From Acholoe squamosa (Eukaryota; Annelida; Polychaeta; Phyllodocida; Polynoidae): a DNA stretch of 64,000 nt. The stretch covers positions 90,433,920-90,497,919 of the forward strand of contig OX439036.1 of NCBI GenBank assembly GCA_949317995.1. The letters are read 5' to 3'. Every line of letters begins with the position of its first letter. The first letter of the stretch is position 1. This document shows, one piece after another, positions 47,276-57,605 of this stretch. The notes below the pieces were generated by a model. The model was not told the DNA's origin. It was given only the letters and a program-made list of their open reading frames with translations, and did no database searches. The translations under genes and the position numbers were made by a program.

Positions 47276-47825
47276 ACACGACAAGTGGGAGGCGTGACCG
47301 CGGCTGGCCGTCTTCTGCCTATCCAAACAGATTGCCGCCGTCCCATTGCCTACACCCAGTGAATCGTAGGCATGTCAGTATGAATCAGAGCTCTGAACAC
47401 GTGGCCGACGGAAACAACAATGCCCCAGCCAATCTAATCATGACCCTTCGGGTATTCGGGCACAACTGTCAGCCAATATTTTTCACCTAATTTCCACCTC
47501 TCAGCATCATTGTTCCAGTGTTATTTTCTGCGTTGACGTGTGACATGCATCACTTATTATGCATTTATACATTAGAATAAAAACCAAAATCTACAGACCT
47601 GTATTTCACAGAAGCATCTGAAGGCATGCACCGTGCTGCATTTGCCCTGGCATACTGGTGATTCGATAGTGGAAATTAGCTTGTGTAAAAAGAGACACAT
47701 CAATAGATTTCCCGTCGAGATTAAAAGAGCGGCTCTTCTCATCTTTCTGCAGGATTTGATCGATATACAACGTGCGTGCCTGTTGCCTGACCCAGTCGAC
47801 AGCACAGTGTTTTTACCATTTGAGG

Positions 47826-48030
47826 GCAGCATAGTACATTAAAGCATTATAAGTCAAATTGCAAGCATGGCGCATGAATGCAGCCTTGGAAAGCCAACTT
47901 GCCAGGGGGTGTTCATGTATCCTGCCGAATTGACACACTCTCAACTCAAGGTTTGCCTCGACGTATAAATACATGCATCCTGATAAGAAGTGGGAATGAA
48001 GTAGTAAAGCAATAACCGATCTTTGAAGGG
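47826..48030. mobile_element. TTAA-type MITE copy 15
   Basis: GGCAGCATAGTACATTAAAG near the left end, ATGGCGCATGAATGCAGCCT inside, and CTTTGAAGGG followed by TTCA at the right end match the family. The target site is one or two changes from TTAA. Confidence 0.5.
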
Positions 48031-48333
48031 TTCAGTCTACAGAGCAGTGTTTTTAAGTTAGCAGGGGGGTTAAATTAACAGCTCCACATGAGGAGCAGCA
48101 GGGAGCAGTTCGCCAACGGCAGTTTTCTCCCCAACGAGCAGCTCGGCCGGGTAGGTGATGCGCTCATGTCACGAATGGCCAAACCACCGGCTTCAGGCTG
48201 GAGCACTGAAAACTCAACTTAACAATACAACCAATCTAAATCTTTAGGTCGCCAACCTAAGAAAGCAATATGACCAAAATGTCGCAATCAAGACCCTTCA
48301 AGTCCCGCTTGAGTGTAGCTACCCCAGGTTGCC

Positions 48334-48412
48334 GGAATAGCAGAGTGGTTCTACATTTAATTTGTGATTACCTTCAGAATGATGACCTAGGTTTGTAGAT
48401 TCTTGCGTGGCC
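48334..48412 (+). mobile_element. Weak tRNA-like segment
   Basis: GCCGGAATAGCAGAGTGGTT resembles the 5' half and A box of a Leu/Ser-type tRNA. A degenerate B box (GGTTTGTAGATTC) follows about 50 bp later. The anticodon arm is not recognisable. It may be an old SINE head or chance. Confidence 0.25.
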
Positions 48413-48663
48413 AGTTTGATGACCTAAGTCATCAGCCCTGATTAATGTGGAGCACCCATGAGTTTTCAGTGAGGTGAGACGGTGCGGCTAGACCCTGGAG
48501 GAGCTGTGCAGCTACAGGAGGATCACATGGGGAGGCAGGCGGCAGGAGTGGTCAGGTGTCAGCAGGAGATGTCTGAGTGTGAGGACACGTTAGGCGGGCA
48601 CACACGTGCCTCCTCCAGCCACTGAGAACCAATTACCCTAGGGGCGGCCAACGTGAGCCCCTA

Positions 48664-48928
48664 ACACCTGAAGGGCAACATGACGCTTAAAAGGCACAAG
48701 TAAGCATTCGCATTGCTGCAGGAACTAGCGAGTCTAGCTCGACAGGCTATATTCATGCATCAATCCAACCCCTCTGAGACGATTTACAGACAAAGGTTTT
48801 GCATGATGCGCCAATGCAGTGCTGGTGGGTAGATTCACCAACGCTGTTTTGATGCGTCATGACGACCAGGAAAATTACATGTACCTTGATACATCATGCG
48901 GCCATTAAAGGGCTAGGAGCTCCAACGT
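48664..48928. mobile_element. TTAA-type MITE copy 16
   Basis: The interior is well preserved: TATTCATGCATCAATCCAAC, GCATGATGCGCCAATGCAGT and GATGCGTCATGACGACC. The right end GGCCATTAAAGGG is followed by CTAG. GAGCAGCTC words follow at 48967 and 48989. Confidence 0.6.
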
Positions 48929-49060
48929 GAGCCACACCAGGTTTTCCTTATCCAAAAGCCAGCCACGAGCAGCTCATGTGAGAGCTAGGAGCAGCTCATG
49001 GGGAGTCCACACATTGATTGGATACATACTGTAAGCAGTACGTCCAACCAGCTCATATTG

Positions 49061-49061
<1 letters not shown>

Positions 49062-49129
<68 letters not shown>
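49062..49129. repeat. (TA)34 microsatellite
   Basis: Sixty-eight uninterrupted bases of alternating T and A. It is self-complementary and can extrude as a cruciform. Confidence 0.97.
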
Positions 49130-49132
<3 letters not shown>

Positions 49133-49228
49133 ATGTGAGAAGATCCTCTACTTGACCCCACTCATCGTGGTTACAGACACCAATAAATCACAGGGGGGGA
49201 GAGGCAAGAGTCCCTGAAATAAAGTTCT

Positions 49229-49348
49229 TTATGGTGGAACTGTTGGCTTCTTCTTGGTCTTGGATGTCGAGTGCTTCACAGGTCGGCAGAAGTGGGGAAT
49301 CCGGAAACTGTGGTGAGCATCAAAGGCCTGCTGGAGTGGCCTGACCAG
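49229..49348 (-). CDS. Candidate terminal coding exon, unknown protein
   Basis: On the minus strand a plausible branch point (CTGAC) and the acceptor CCCCAACAG precede 39 open codons ending in TAA at 49229. The frame is closed by a TGA just upstream of the acceptor, as expected if it starts at a splice site. The C-terminus is basic and lysine-rich (HSTSKTKKKPTVPP). I do not recognise the family and see no partner exon or clear poly-A signal downstream. The plus strand is also open here (49271-49657, 128 codons) with no known domain. The minus reading is favoured only because of the splice-site fit. Low confidence. Confidence 0.2.
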   Translation of the reverse strand: MVRPLQQAFDAHHSFRIPHFCRPVKHSTSKTKKKPTVPP

Positions 49349-49995
49349 CTGTTGGGGTCAGCCTTGGAGTCAGATGGTAATGAGGACAAGGAATGCTCAC
49401 ACCTTGACAGCGGCCAGGTGTTCTCATCTGGATCACAGTACCATGGGCGGGGCCTGCAGGGAGATATGTATAGATCTGTATTCCTCTCATATGCTGGAAG
49501 GCTAGGTTCTGCAGATGTTGAAAGTAGGGTTTCATCAACAGAAAGTCTTTGGCATGTCTGTTCTATGAGGAAAAATACGTCTGGTGATTTAATGGGGAAA
49601 AAGAATAGACCTCATCACAGAAGTAACATGCGTAATATGATAATATCAGATATTTGATATTATGGATTACTTGTTCCATCATTGGTAAAAGGGTAATTTT
49701 ATTAGTATGGCCCGGTGGCATTGTTGAAGTACATCTAGCATATTGAATAAAAGAAGGATAATATACCTCCATGCCTTGGACTGTGATAGACTATAATATC
49801 AATATTGGCATAGTGCACAATCCACTGGAGCTGTTGTAATGTCTCAGCTTGATGGATTAAAAAGCTGATTGTTTGTGGAGGAGAAGAAGACATGTGCAAT
49901 CCCTCAGACACCTGCAGCATCTACGATATAATTACAGCTAGGCACTAACTCCCTAGTCAATATATACAAAGTCGTTATGTCTCCTTGGCTTTTAA

Positions 49996-50155
49996 GTCTT
50001 TAGGAGGCACAGAATGCCTTCATTGCTGCACCAATGCAGTGCTTGTGAGTCGACCTGCAATCACAGCATTTGAGGACAATGCCGACCGTTTGGTAGGGCA
50101 TCAATCTTGAAAGATTAACATAGTGCAATAAGGAACTACCTACATCTTTAAAAGG
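49996..50155. mobile_element. TTAA-type MITE copy 17, short
   Basis: TTAA at 49992-49995 and at 50156-50159 flank 160 bp beginning GTCTTTAGGAGGCAC and ending CATCTTTAAAAGG. The interior has TGCACCAATGCAGTGCTTGT followed by GAGTCGAC. Both target copies are intact; the inner part is shortened against the 240 bp copy. Confidence 0.75.
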
Positions 50156-50159
50156 TTAA

Positions 50160-50900
50160 CCACATAGCTGTACATAAAGGGTTTAGCTGGCATCCTGTCA
50201 ATAAATGTTTTCTGAGCGGGGCCTAGGCAGTGAGAAAGGTAATTAAAGTTTTAATGAGTATCGGCTGTTGGGTAAGTTGAATGCGTTTCATCTGATGGTC
50301 GAGGGCTTCTCTTGTGAAGGAGCAATGATGAGGAAATCTTATCTAGTGCTGAAGTTATTAAGGAATATTGCCGACAACATGGAGTAACCAGGCCTGAGCC
50401 AAAGGAGTGTGTGTCAAATTCGTTAAAGACGCTGGTGCAAGAAAGCTGTGGGAGAGCAATAATGACAGCCTTTTAACACCACGCCCGCCCGGCCATCCAA
50501 TAATATTTGCTTCCTATGCTACTGAGAGATTGCTACAGCTCTGAACCTACATTTTGGTACTATTGAGTATTAAGCCTATATGTAATACTATTACAAGCTA
50601 TATTGTATAGAGGCCATATAGGAATCCTAAAGCATATGTGCAATACTCCCAATAGGAGTACCCCTCTCCCCCGACCAGGAGCCACGATCGAGACGGCAAG
50701 CCATTTCCCCCCATATAGTTTACCATGTCAGTCCCAGCAGTGAACATGCAGGGCTGGTGTGGAGGGGAATAAGGGAAGGGGAGGGGGGGATGTTGTCAAA
50801 TTAAAGTCATCAAGCTTTGTTCACACGTCTTGGGTCTGTCAATGCCACCAGTACCTTGCCCGCCATTTAAATCGAGTAATTTCTTGAACCAATTAATAAG
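50160..50900. other. Non-coding region
   Basis: Unique-looking sequence with no recognised feature. Confidence 0.4.
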
Positions 50901-51995
50901 CACTGCCTATAGATCAAAGGAACAGCTCGGCATGTTACAAAGATTACAAAGATTATAGAATCAGGGTCTCAGAATTTGCTTTCGTTGCTCAGTCCGTGAT
51001 ATGAGTCTTGATGATCTGCATGAACAAAGTGGTGTTCCATATCTGGAAAGAAGAAGAGATGAATTGCATCTCTCTTTTATGTACAAGTGTTCTGTAACTG
51101 GCAAACACTTACATGTTCCTAATAATGTGAACAGAACCACACATAGCTCAAATAAGGTTAAGTTTGAGGTAAAGCAGCCCAAAAAAGACTTCTATAAACA
51201 GTCCCCATTGTATAGAGGAGTAAAGTTGTGGGATAACCTGGATGAATGGTACCAGAAAAGTGAGACAAAGCAGCAGTTCAAGAGCAGGCTAACCAGGATC
51301 AAGGACTTGCACAAGAAGAGTAGAAGACCCGCCAATGCTGATCTACCACAAAACAGTCTACTTATTGACAAATCTATTGTCATAATTTGACATCTAACTG
51401 TATTAACTGTAAACACAATGTCAGAGCATATCAATTGGATATACTCGCTCCATATTCAAGATATTACGTTTGTGTGGCTTATGGCAAAATTCTGTCTTTT
51501 CTTTTCTTTTTTTTTCTTCACTAGACTTGTCAGTGCTGCATCCCACTCCTATTTTTTCTATGTGAGAGCTATTTTCTGTCCTCGCAAAAAGCAGTCAACC
51601 ACATAAGACTTTCGTTTCCTTTTTCACCCAAATGGCTTGAGTAGCCCTTTTCTTTGTATGTATATGATTGTATGTAAATATGTCTTTTTCCACTGTTCTT
51701 TATTTTTTCTGTGTATTCGGGTATAATACTGTAACTCCTTCTCCTGACTTGGGGATGGAAACTGAGTCATTTTTCTCACCATTGATCCAAAGGTAAACTA
51801 ACTGATCATTGTAAATATCATTTCTGTTTTCCGGACACCTAAAGTGTGTGATCTGGAGAGTGGTATATCATCTAATTTATATTTAATTTTCTTTTCTTTT
51901 GCATATGAATCGAGGTGAAATACCACAGGCCACACATTTGACTGACTTATATTATCACTACGGCATGTAGTGGATCGGTCAATAAAGATCTTTAA
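50901..51995 (+). mobile_element. 5'-truncated non-LTR retrotransposon (LINE) 3' end
   Basis: The segment carries the C-terminal region of a reverse-transcriptase polyprotein, then about 600 bp of non-coding sequence. It finishes near CAATAAAGATCTTTAAAAAA, an A-rich 3' tail. No RT catalytic motifs are present, so most of the element is missing at the 5' side. A precise left boundary and target duplication were not found. Confidence 0.6.
50959..51390 (+). pseudogene. LINE reverse transcriptase C-terminal fragment
   Basis: After an in-frame TAG at 50956-50958 the frame is open to 51390 (143 sense codons). The codons before and after the stop read LQRL*NQGLRICFR, which fits the LQ(R/K)LQNRALR motif found after the RT domain in jockey/CR1-like LINEs; a CAG to TAG change would explain the stop. 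Further along, LDDLHEQSGVPYLERRRDEL, LSFMYKC and SPLYRGVKLWDNLDEWYQ match the family's usual C-terminal order. The first ATG in the frame is at 51001 but is unlikely to be a real start. It is a dead fragment. The clade is not resolvable by eye. Confidence 0.6.
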
Positions 51996-53930
51996 AAAAA
52001 ATGCTGCGGGAAGCTGGGTGAGCTGCTCACCCCAGTAACCAGGCCCTCATATATATAGCTTTACAACGATTCCAACTATTCCCTCTGCTAATACCAGTGA
52101 TGCTTGCCACCAGACCTCATATATTTGGTGTAAAACATACAGGATATGGTAATACAATTATAGGATAGACGGGGAGATGGAATATGTAGGACATGTTCTG
52201 TTAAAAATACTGCAATACTACAGTGGTATATTCTGTTTGGATTATGCACTCTCTTACCCTAACATCTCAAACTGCCGGATGTATAGGGCTTATAAAAAAA
52301 TAAGTCTCTGCAATGTCTATTTTCGATTTAGACTTGTTCGGAATGATCCTTTGAAGGTAATGCATGTAATAATTCAGTCCTTCCTATTTCGGATGAGGCA
52401 GTCCGCAAACAAAAATAGTTGAGCTACTGTTGTGTAGTTAAGACTATTTCCCGTGTCTCTTTAGGCAGTACACTCTCCCTTGGAGGAGGCTGGGACGATA
52501 TACTGCTTCCTGTGCAGGCGAGTTGCAGTCTGGGAGGTTGTGGTATGGGCTATAAGGGCCCGCAGGGAGTTATTAGCGAAGGAGTAAACGGCCTCCTCAA
52601 GAGAAGACATGCGAGGCGGCTGGTGGGATTTTTGCTTTGGGCCAGACAATATGAGGCTTTGTCTTTAAGGTTAAGAGTGTGAGACATGAGCATGGTGCTA
52701 AACATGAGTTTGAATGCCATCAGGTGTCCGTATTTACATCTAACAGTCTGCCTGAAGCCTGGATTTACACCTAGTCCATGAGTACTGAGACATTCCTGGC
52801 AAGCATTTTGTGAACATTAACATGACGAGCACGAATGGGGCTCATCTCGTGAGGCATCCAATTAGGATGCTATTAGAAAATCGATATGAACCTGGTGGGA
52901 AGATGGCCTCTACTACATTCTCCCCTGTCCTCGATTGGCTAGCGTGGGTTAATGGATATTTATGGTCAGTTGTGATATACTCGACCATTACCGCTTATAG
53001 CCGGTGCGTGTGACCTTATGGGTCACTCATGCTGGGGCAGCCATGATAGTCTGGGTTAAAGGTCAGATTGGTGGCGAGGGTGAAGGTCATATTAGAAGAG
53101 ATCATCATGTCTGCTCTGGTTATGTCGTTACTGGCTGCTCGGCATGTGTGTGATCAAGTCTCCCCTGACAGTTCAACCCTGACCGGTAGTAATTAATGAT
53201 TGATCATATAATTATTGGTGATTAAATGATTGATTACCTTCTGGTGTTGTGAGGCTATGCCACAGACAGATGAACAGCAAGCCCCAGACTTTCTTCACAG
53301 TATAAGATTCTTAGATCCCCTAGTTCACAGATATGAGAGGTACAATGCAGCAGTGATAACTATTAAATGTTTCGGAATTTCCTTATCACTATGTCTTAAA
53401 ATATGTACTCCGTTAATTCTGTACAGTCCCCCGACCAACCAGAAGGTTTTAGATCTGAATATGAGCATAAGCAAGAAGTACACATTGGGGCTGCTACTCC
53501 GGCTGCCACAGGATGTGGTTTCCATGATACTTAAATCATTATAGGCATGCATTATCCATGTCATCCAATACATGAGCAAGTATGCATGATGCTGGGAGGC
53601 TGACCCCGCCCTGACCCCATCAGCATGCCCCCCCCTCTCACCATCCCACTGCCTTCTGACCCTGACTTATCCCCGGTACTCTCTGCCCCTGCCAAGTATG
53701 ACTTATTGCCACTTCCCCCAGTCTGTAACTTATTCCTGTACATCCACCACCCTTGTAGACTGCCTTTCTGGTCCACCAGGACCCGAGGATGGCAGGGCTT
53801 CCCTAGCCCACTTAAAAGGGTCTATATCTCCTCTTTACTATCCCCTCAGGATGTGTGTGGTGCACATATGCGCAGGCATCGATACATTCCTCTGTGAAAT
53901 TGTGTAATGTCGTTCTCTCCATGAATATGA
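51996..53930. other. Non-coding region, one weak exon candidate
   Basis: GAGCTGCTC at 52020 lies just past the LINE tail. A fair acceptor (TCTCTTTAG, ending near 52465) precedes a 40-codon open stretch, but the other frame and the minus strand are equally open and none is recognisable. Two AGGTCA half-sites lie near 53043 and 53067. Confidence 0.3.
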
Positions 53931-53979
53931 CCTTAGCTGTCGAAATGGCGTTAAACATCTATTACTCACTCACTCACTC
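53931..53979 (+). mobile_element. Possible retroposon 3' tail ending in (ACTC)n
   Basis: GTCGAAATGGCGTTAAACAT runs into ACTCACTCACTCACTC. A conserved tail followed by a short tetranucleotide array is common at LINE/SINE 3' ends, but the body was not delimited. Confidence 0.3.
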
Positions 53980-54010
53980 CCGAGGATGGCACAACAACAC
54001 GTTAGTGAAC

Positions 54011-54149
54011 AAGTAATTAATGGATATGTCATGATGCGTGACTGATATCAAACAATAACATGAAATGAGGGGATGAAGCCCCCCCCGAGTTGCATGTTAT
54101 TGTGTGATATCAGTCACAAATCATATGATGACATATCCATTAACTACTT
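54011..54149. mobile_element. 139 bp foldback / MITE hairpin
   Basis: The left arm begins AAGTAATTAATGGATATGTC and ends AACAATAACATG. The right arm is its reverse complement with small gaps. Arms are about 52-57 bp around a loop of about 30 bp that includes a run of C. Nothing coding. As RNA it would form a long hairpin. Confidence 0.85.
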
Positions 54150-54305
54150 ATTTTATTACATGATTAATCAATAGATAATCAATAGAATATCAATAAATTC
54201 AATTTGAAAAAAAGAATTCTTCACCTCCCCATGGGACTCGAAGCCTGCCATAGTGTGTGTACACACAAGATGTGACAGCTTGCACTGCGAAAAAGATGAA
54301 CCAGA

Positions 54306-54380
54306 CTTGGACACGAACACATGTACCTAGGGTTAGGAGCGCAACTCGCTAACCAATATACTATCAGTACACATACCATG
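54306..54380 (-). mobile_element. tRNA-like SINE head
   Basis: On the minus strand ATTGGTTAGCGAGTTG resembles the D arm and A box, GCTCCTAACCC an Arg-CCT-like anticodon loop, and TGTTCGTGTCC the B box. The anticodon stem is only partly pairable. The body may continue to a T-run near 54205-54215, preceded by GCTTCGAGTCCC. Likely a tRNA-derived SINE. Confidence 0.45.
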
Positions 54381-54558
54381 CCACCCGGCAGCTGCTGGCT
54401 TGGTTTGAATGCGTCCATAGAGCTGTGATAGACTTATAACCATAATGCCATTCTCACCTTGTGCATGTGACAAAGGTAGGGGTCTCTACTATGTGTACAT
54501 CTCTTTCATGCAACAATATAATATATACAGGCAAATACACTCTGTTTCTCGTCAGTCC

Positions 54559-54632
54559 CTGTGGCACATTGCATAGGGAGTTGGATTTGGGATCAGTAGG
54601 ATATGGGTTTGACCCCTAGCCCTTGGCAATAG
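54559..54632 (+). mobile_element. tRNA-like SINE head
   Basis: GTGGCACATTGCATAGGGAG corresponds to the 5' half with A box, GTTGGATTTGGGATCAG to a Pro-TGG-like anticodon arm, and GGGTTTGACCCC to the B box region. A functional tRNA is unlikely because the acceptor stem does not close. No tail boundary was identified. Confidence 0.5.
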
Positions 54633-54668
54633 AATTCACATAGGTTTTAACATGTGACATATGACATG

Positions 54669-54736
54669 TAAGGTGTGCTGATATCCATGGATAACAGCAC
54701 TGGGTGCCTGTTATCCATGGATAACAGCACACCTTA
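54669..54736. repeat. Nested palindrome, 29 bp arms
   Basis: Two 29 bp arms are complementary apart from one mismatch, with a 10 base loop (54698-54707). The right arm contains CTGTTATCCATGGATAACAG, itself a perfect 20 bp palindrome. The left arm carries the same with one change. The structure can fold in more than one way. Confidence 0.9.
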
Positions 54737-54759
54737 CAATGGTCATGATGCATGCATCA

Positions 54760-56780
54760 TGGCATGCAATATTGACAGGTATCATAATGGGAATATCCAC
54801 AAAAAGAACCCAAAATCACAAAAGTCGTGTAATAACTGCCTCTAACAAAGTGTGTAGAGCAGCCCTCTGTTCAAACAGCCAGGTTTATCCCCCGCTGCTT
54901 CAAATAACCCCCATATTGATTCAGCTGTGTGGCTGGTAGTTTAGGTCTGGTCGTCTTCACTCTTCAAGCGGAGGTTTGTTGAAGTATGGACATCTGTTTC
55001 TCTGTGTGCTGAGAGGGAGGAGGATTAAAAGAGCGAGCAAACAGGTCCTCTGGCCAATAATCATGTTGGTACATCACAGGCAGTGGAATGGCAGAACAAG
55101 ACAGGCTGAAAGCCTTTGGGCTATAACAGAGAATCTACATCTAATTGGCCGTAATTACCATACAGTTCTTGTACCACCAAGAAAAGTCTGCTAACAGCAC
55201 CATTATCTATAACTATCCATGATAAGGCATGTTTATCCTTTAGAAAACAGCCTGCCATCTAGATGTGATCTATACACCTGACTCTCATGGTTTGCATTCT
55301 ATAAACTTAATTCTCTCTAATAATTCATCTTTGTTGAATTCATCTGAATGATGCTACTGTGGTGCATATAGTGTATTAAAGGCAGTGCCATTTTGATTAT
55401 AAGAACTTCTTCGGTTTTGAGTTGCTTCAGGGGCTGGGCCATGCATTGACTGCAGGGCTAAGGCTTTGGTGGCGGCAGTCTGGCTGGCTGTGCAAGGGCT
55501 GGGGTGAGGTAGGTAGGTAGGTTAGAAAGGGGGTGTATAGAGGGTATATATAGGTCTGCTAAGACTGGTGACAGCATCCGCCTCTGCCTCCCTAAACCTG
55601 TCAGCGACAAGTGCTTTACGCACACCACATGTAGGCTCTCTATGTCGGATATGAGCAACTCACTGCCACTGAAGGCAGCAGCCTTGAGCAGCTCGCCCTA
55701 CACCCTACTACTGCACTCCTTGGGCAAAGTGATACAACCAGCATTATGGTATTTCAAAATATATGCCTTTCTTTTATGAAAGCACAGATTAGTCTGTTAT
55801 CCCAAGAAGTACTTGCTATAATGTTACTAGTCTTGTGGAAATCCCACCCCTTTGTGAGGTAGGATGCTTATAAGCTATATTATTAAGAAAATGTACATTT
55901 GTTTTGAAAAAATACAGATATAAATAGTAGCACCTTGATATTAGGGAAATATCGATCTTTCGATATATCTCCTGGAGTAACTAACTAACCTTAATCATGC
56001 ATTTCTTCAGAATAATACGTGAAAAATTAAGACCCTATAACAACTCACGAATGCAAGCTTGGAAAAAAATCTTACCCTCTCTCAGCATAATATTTCTAAC
56101 GCTAATGGTGTCAGAATGGGCACAGAGTGCAAGGACTCGGGTTGCACACAATATGTTCTTGGTATAGTCCAACCAGGCAGGTCACCTACACGAAAGGGGT
56201 CCATTCCTCAACAAGGCCACTCAGCAGATGTTTTCATTTTGTTTTATTTCTGGTCCTTTGCTCATGGAAAATATGCAACAGATGTATAACTGTATGCATG
56301 TGGGGACAAGCTTATTATAGGGATATGTCCATGTCTGTGTTACTTTATAGGACGTGTGATTGTCGGGAAAGTGAAAGGTGCAGTGGTTGTACAGGAGCAT
56401 TGCTTTCCCATATTGTCTGGAAGTTGTATGTATTGAAAAGTATCTGATAATCACCCATGTCGTTTTCACAATAAATGTCATAAGGACATGTATAGAGTAT
56501 TCCATCCCTTTGACATTTTGTCCTATACATTATGACTGAGGGTGAGCAGCATGAACACTGTGTACCAATGTCTGTCCTTTATAGTGTTAGACATCCAAGA
56601 TATGTGATAAATGGCAGCTATACCATAGTCTGGGCAAGGAGATACTACACAAGTAGACGTCTGGATATGGTGGGAATATGACACATACTCCCTCACACAT
56701 ACACACTCTGTAACTGATGGACAATTCTCACAACTTCGGCCGAAATGCATGCTTCACTGGGGCCCTTGATGGAGGGGCCC
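54760..56780. other. Non-coding region
   Basis: A short (GGTA)n tract lies near 55505-55520 and GAGCAGCTC at 55686. No exon recognised. Confidence 0.35.
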
Positions 56781-56784
56781 CAAT

Positions 56785-57195
56785 GTCACATGTCGATTTT
56801 AAGAATTACCCATGTCCCATGTCACTATGCAAAAGCCCATGTCACTAGTGTCACTAACACAGCTACCTTAAATCATTGTGTATAGAATGCACCTCATGTA
56901 TAGGACACATCCGGATTTAGACAAAATTCTATAGGATGATGCACCTAGGGTCAAGTTTTGGTTATTTTAGTAGGCCTACTGTTCTACAATGTAAAATCCT
57001 TGCCTATAAGATGCCCCTGTGTTGAAGCCTAGGCTAAAGGGGATCTATGGCCTTCCCAGGAAGTTTTTTAACAAGTCAAGACCAAAAGGTGCATTTTGAA
57101 GCATTCTGAGGATAGATGAGATCTTTTCCAGACCCTATTTTTCATGTCACTAAGTCTCATGTCAGATGTCGATTTTAAGGAATGGCCATGTCACT
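56785..57195. repeat. Two copies of a TGTCGATTTTAAG repeat
   Basis: Copies at about 56785-56865 and 57143-57195 both combine ATGTCGATTTTAAG with CCATGTCAC words. They are reverse complements of the units at 34225-34410, giving a dispersed family. Confidence 0.6.
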
Positions 57196-57605
57196 GGTAA
57201 CTTTGCTCTGATGTATGCTATATAGCTACACAACACAAGGTATCAATAATTATAGCCCGTACATATTTTCCTCTGTCAGATGTTGGGCCAACACATGAGA
57301 TTAGACCCGACACATCCGCCATCCCACCATATCTCAGACAGCCATAGCAAGAATAAATAGACCTGCACCCAAACATAGTGATAAGAGTAGACTGATAAGG
57401 ACGCCGCTGTAAAGCCGAGTTCATTGCCGATATCTCATTATGCCATGTCACGACTGATATGAAAAATCTCATTCCGCTGCTATGACTGTGGGTACAGAAG
57501 ATCTCCCCACAGTGTCTCTTCAGAAAGTAGTAAGTGGGACAAATATTGATTAAATGCCACACAAAACTAGACCCTCAGAGCCCTCTGCTCGACAGGGTAA
57601 CTCCT
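57196..57605. other. Non-coding region
   Basis: Nothing recognised. Confidence 0.4.

Noticed and set aside
55503-55522. A TGAGGTAGGTAGGTAGGTTA string reminiscent of let-7
   Set aside because: It is a short GGTA microsatellite. The let-7 sequence after the seed does not match and no hairpin arm was found.
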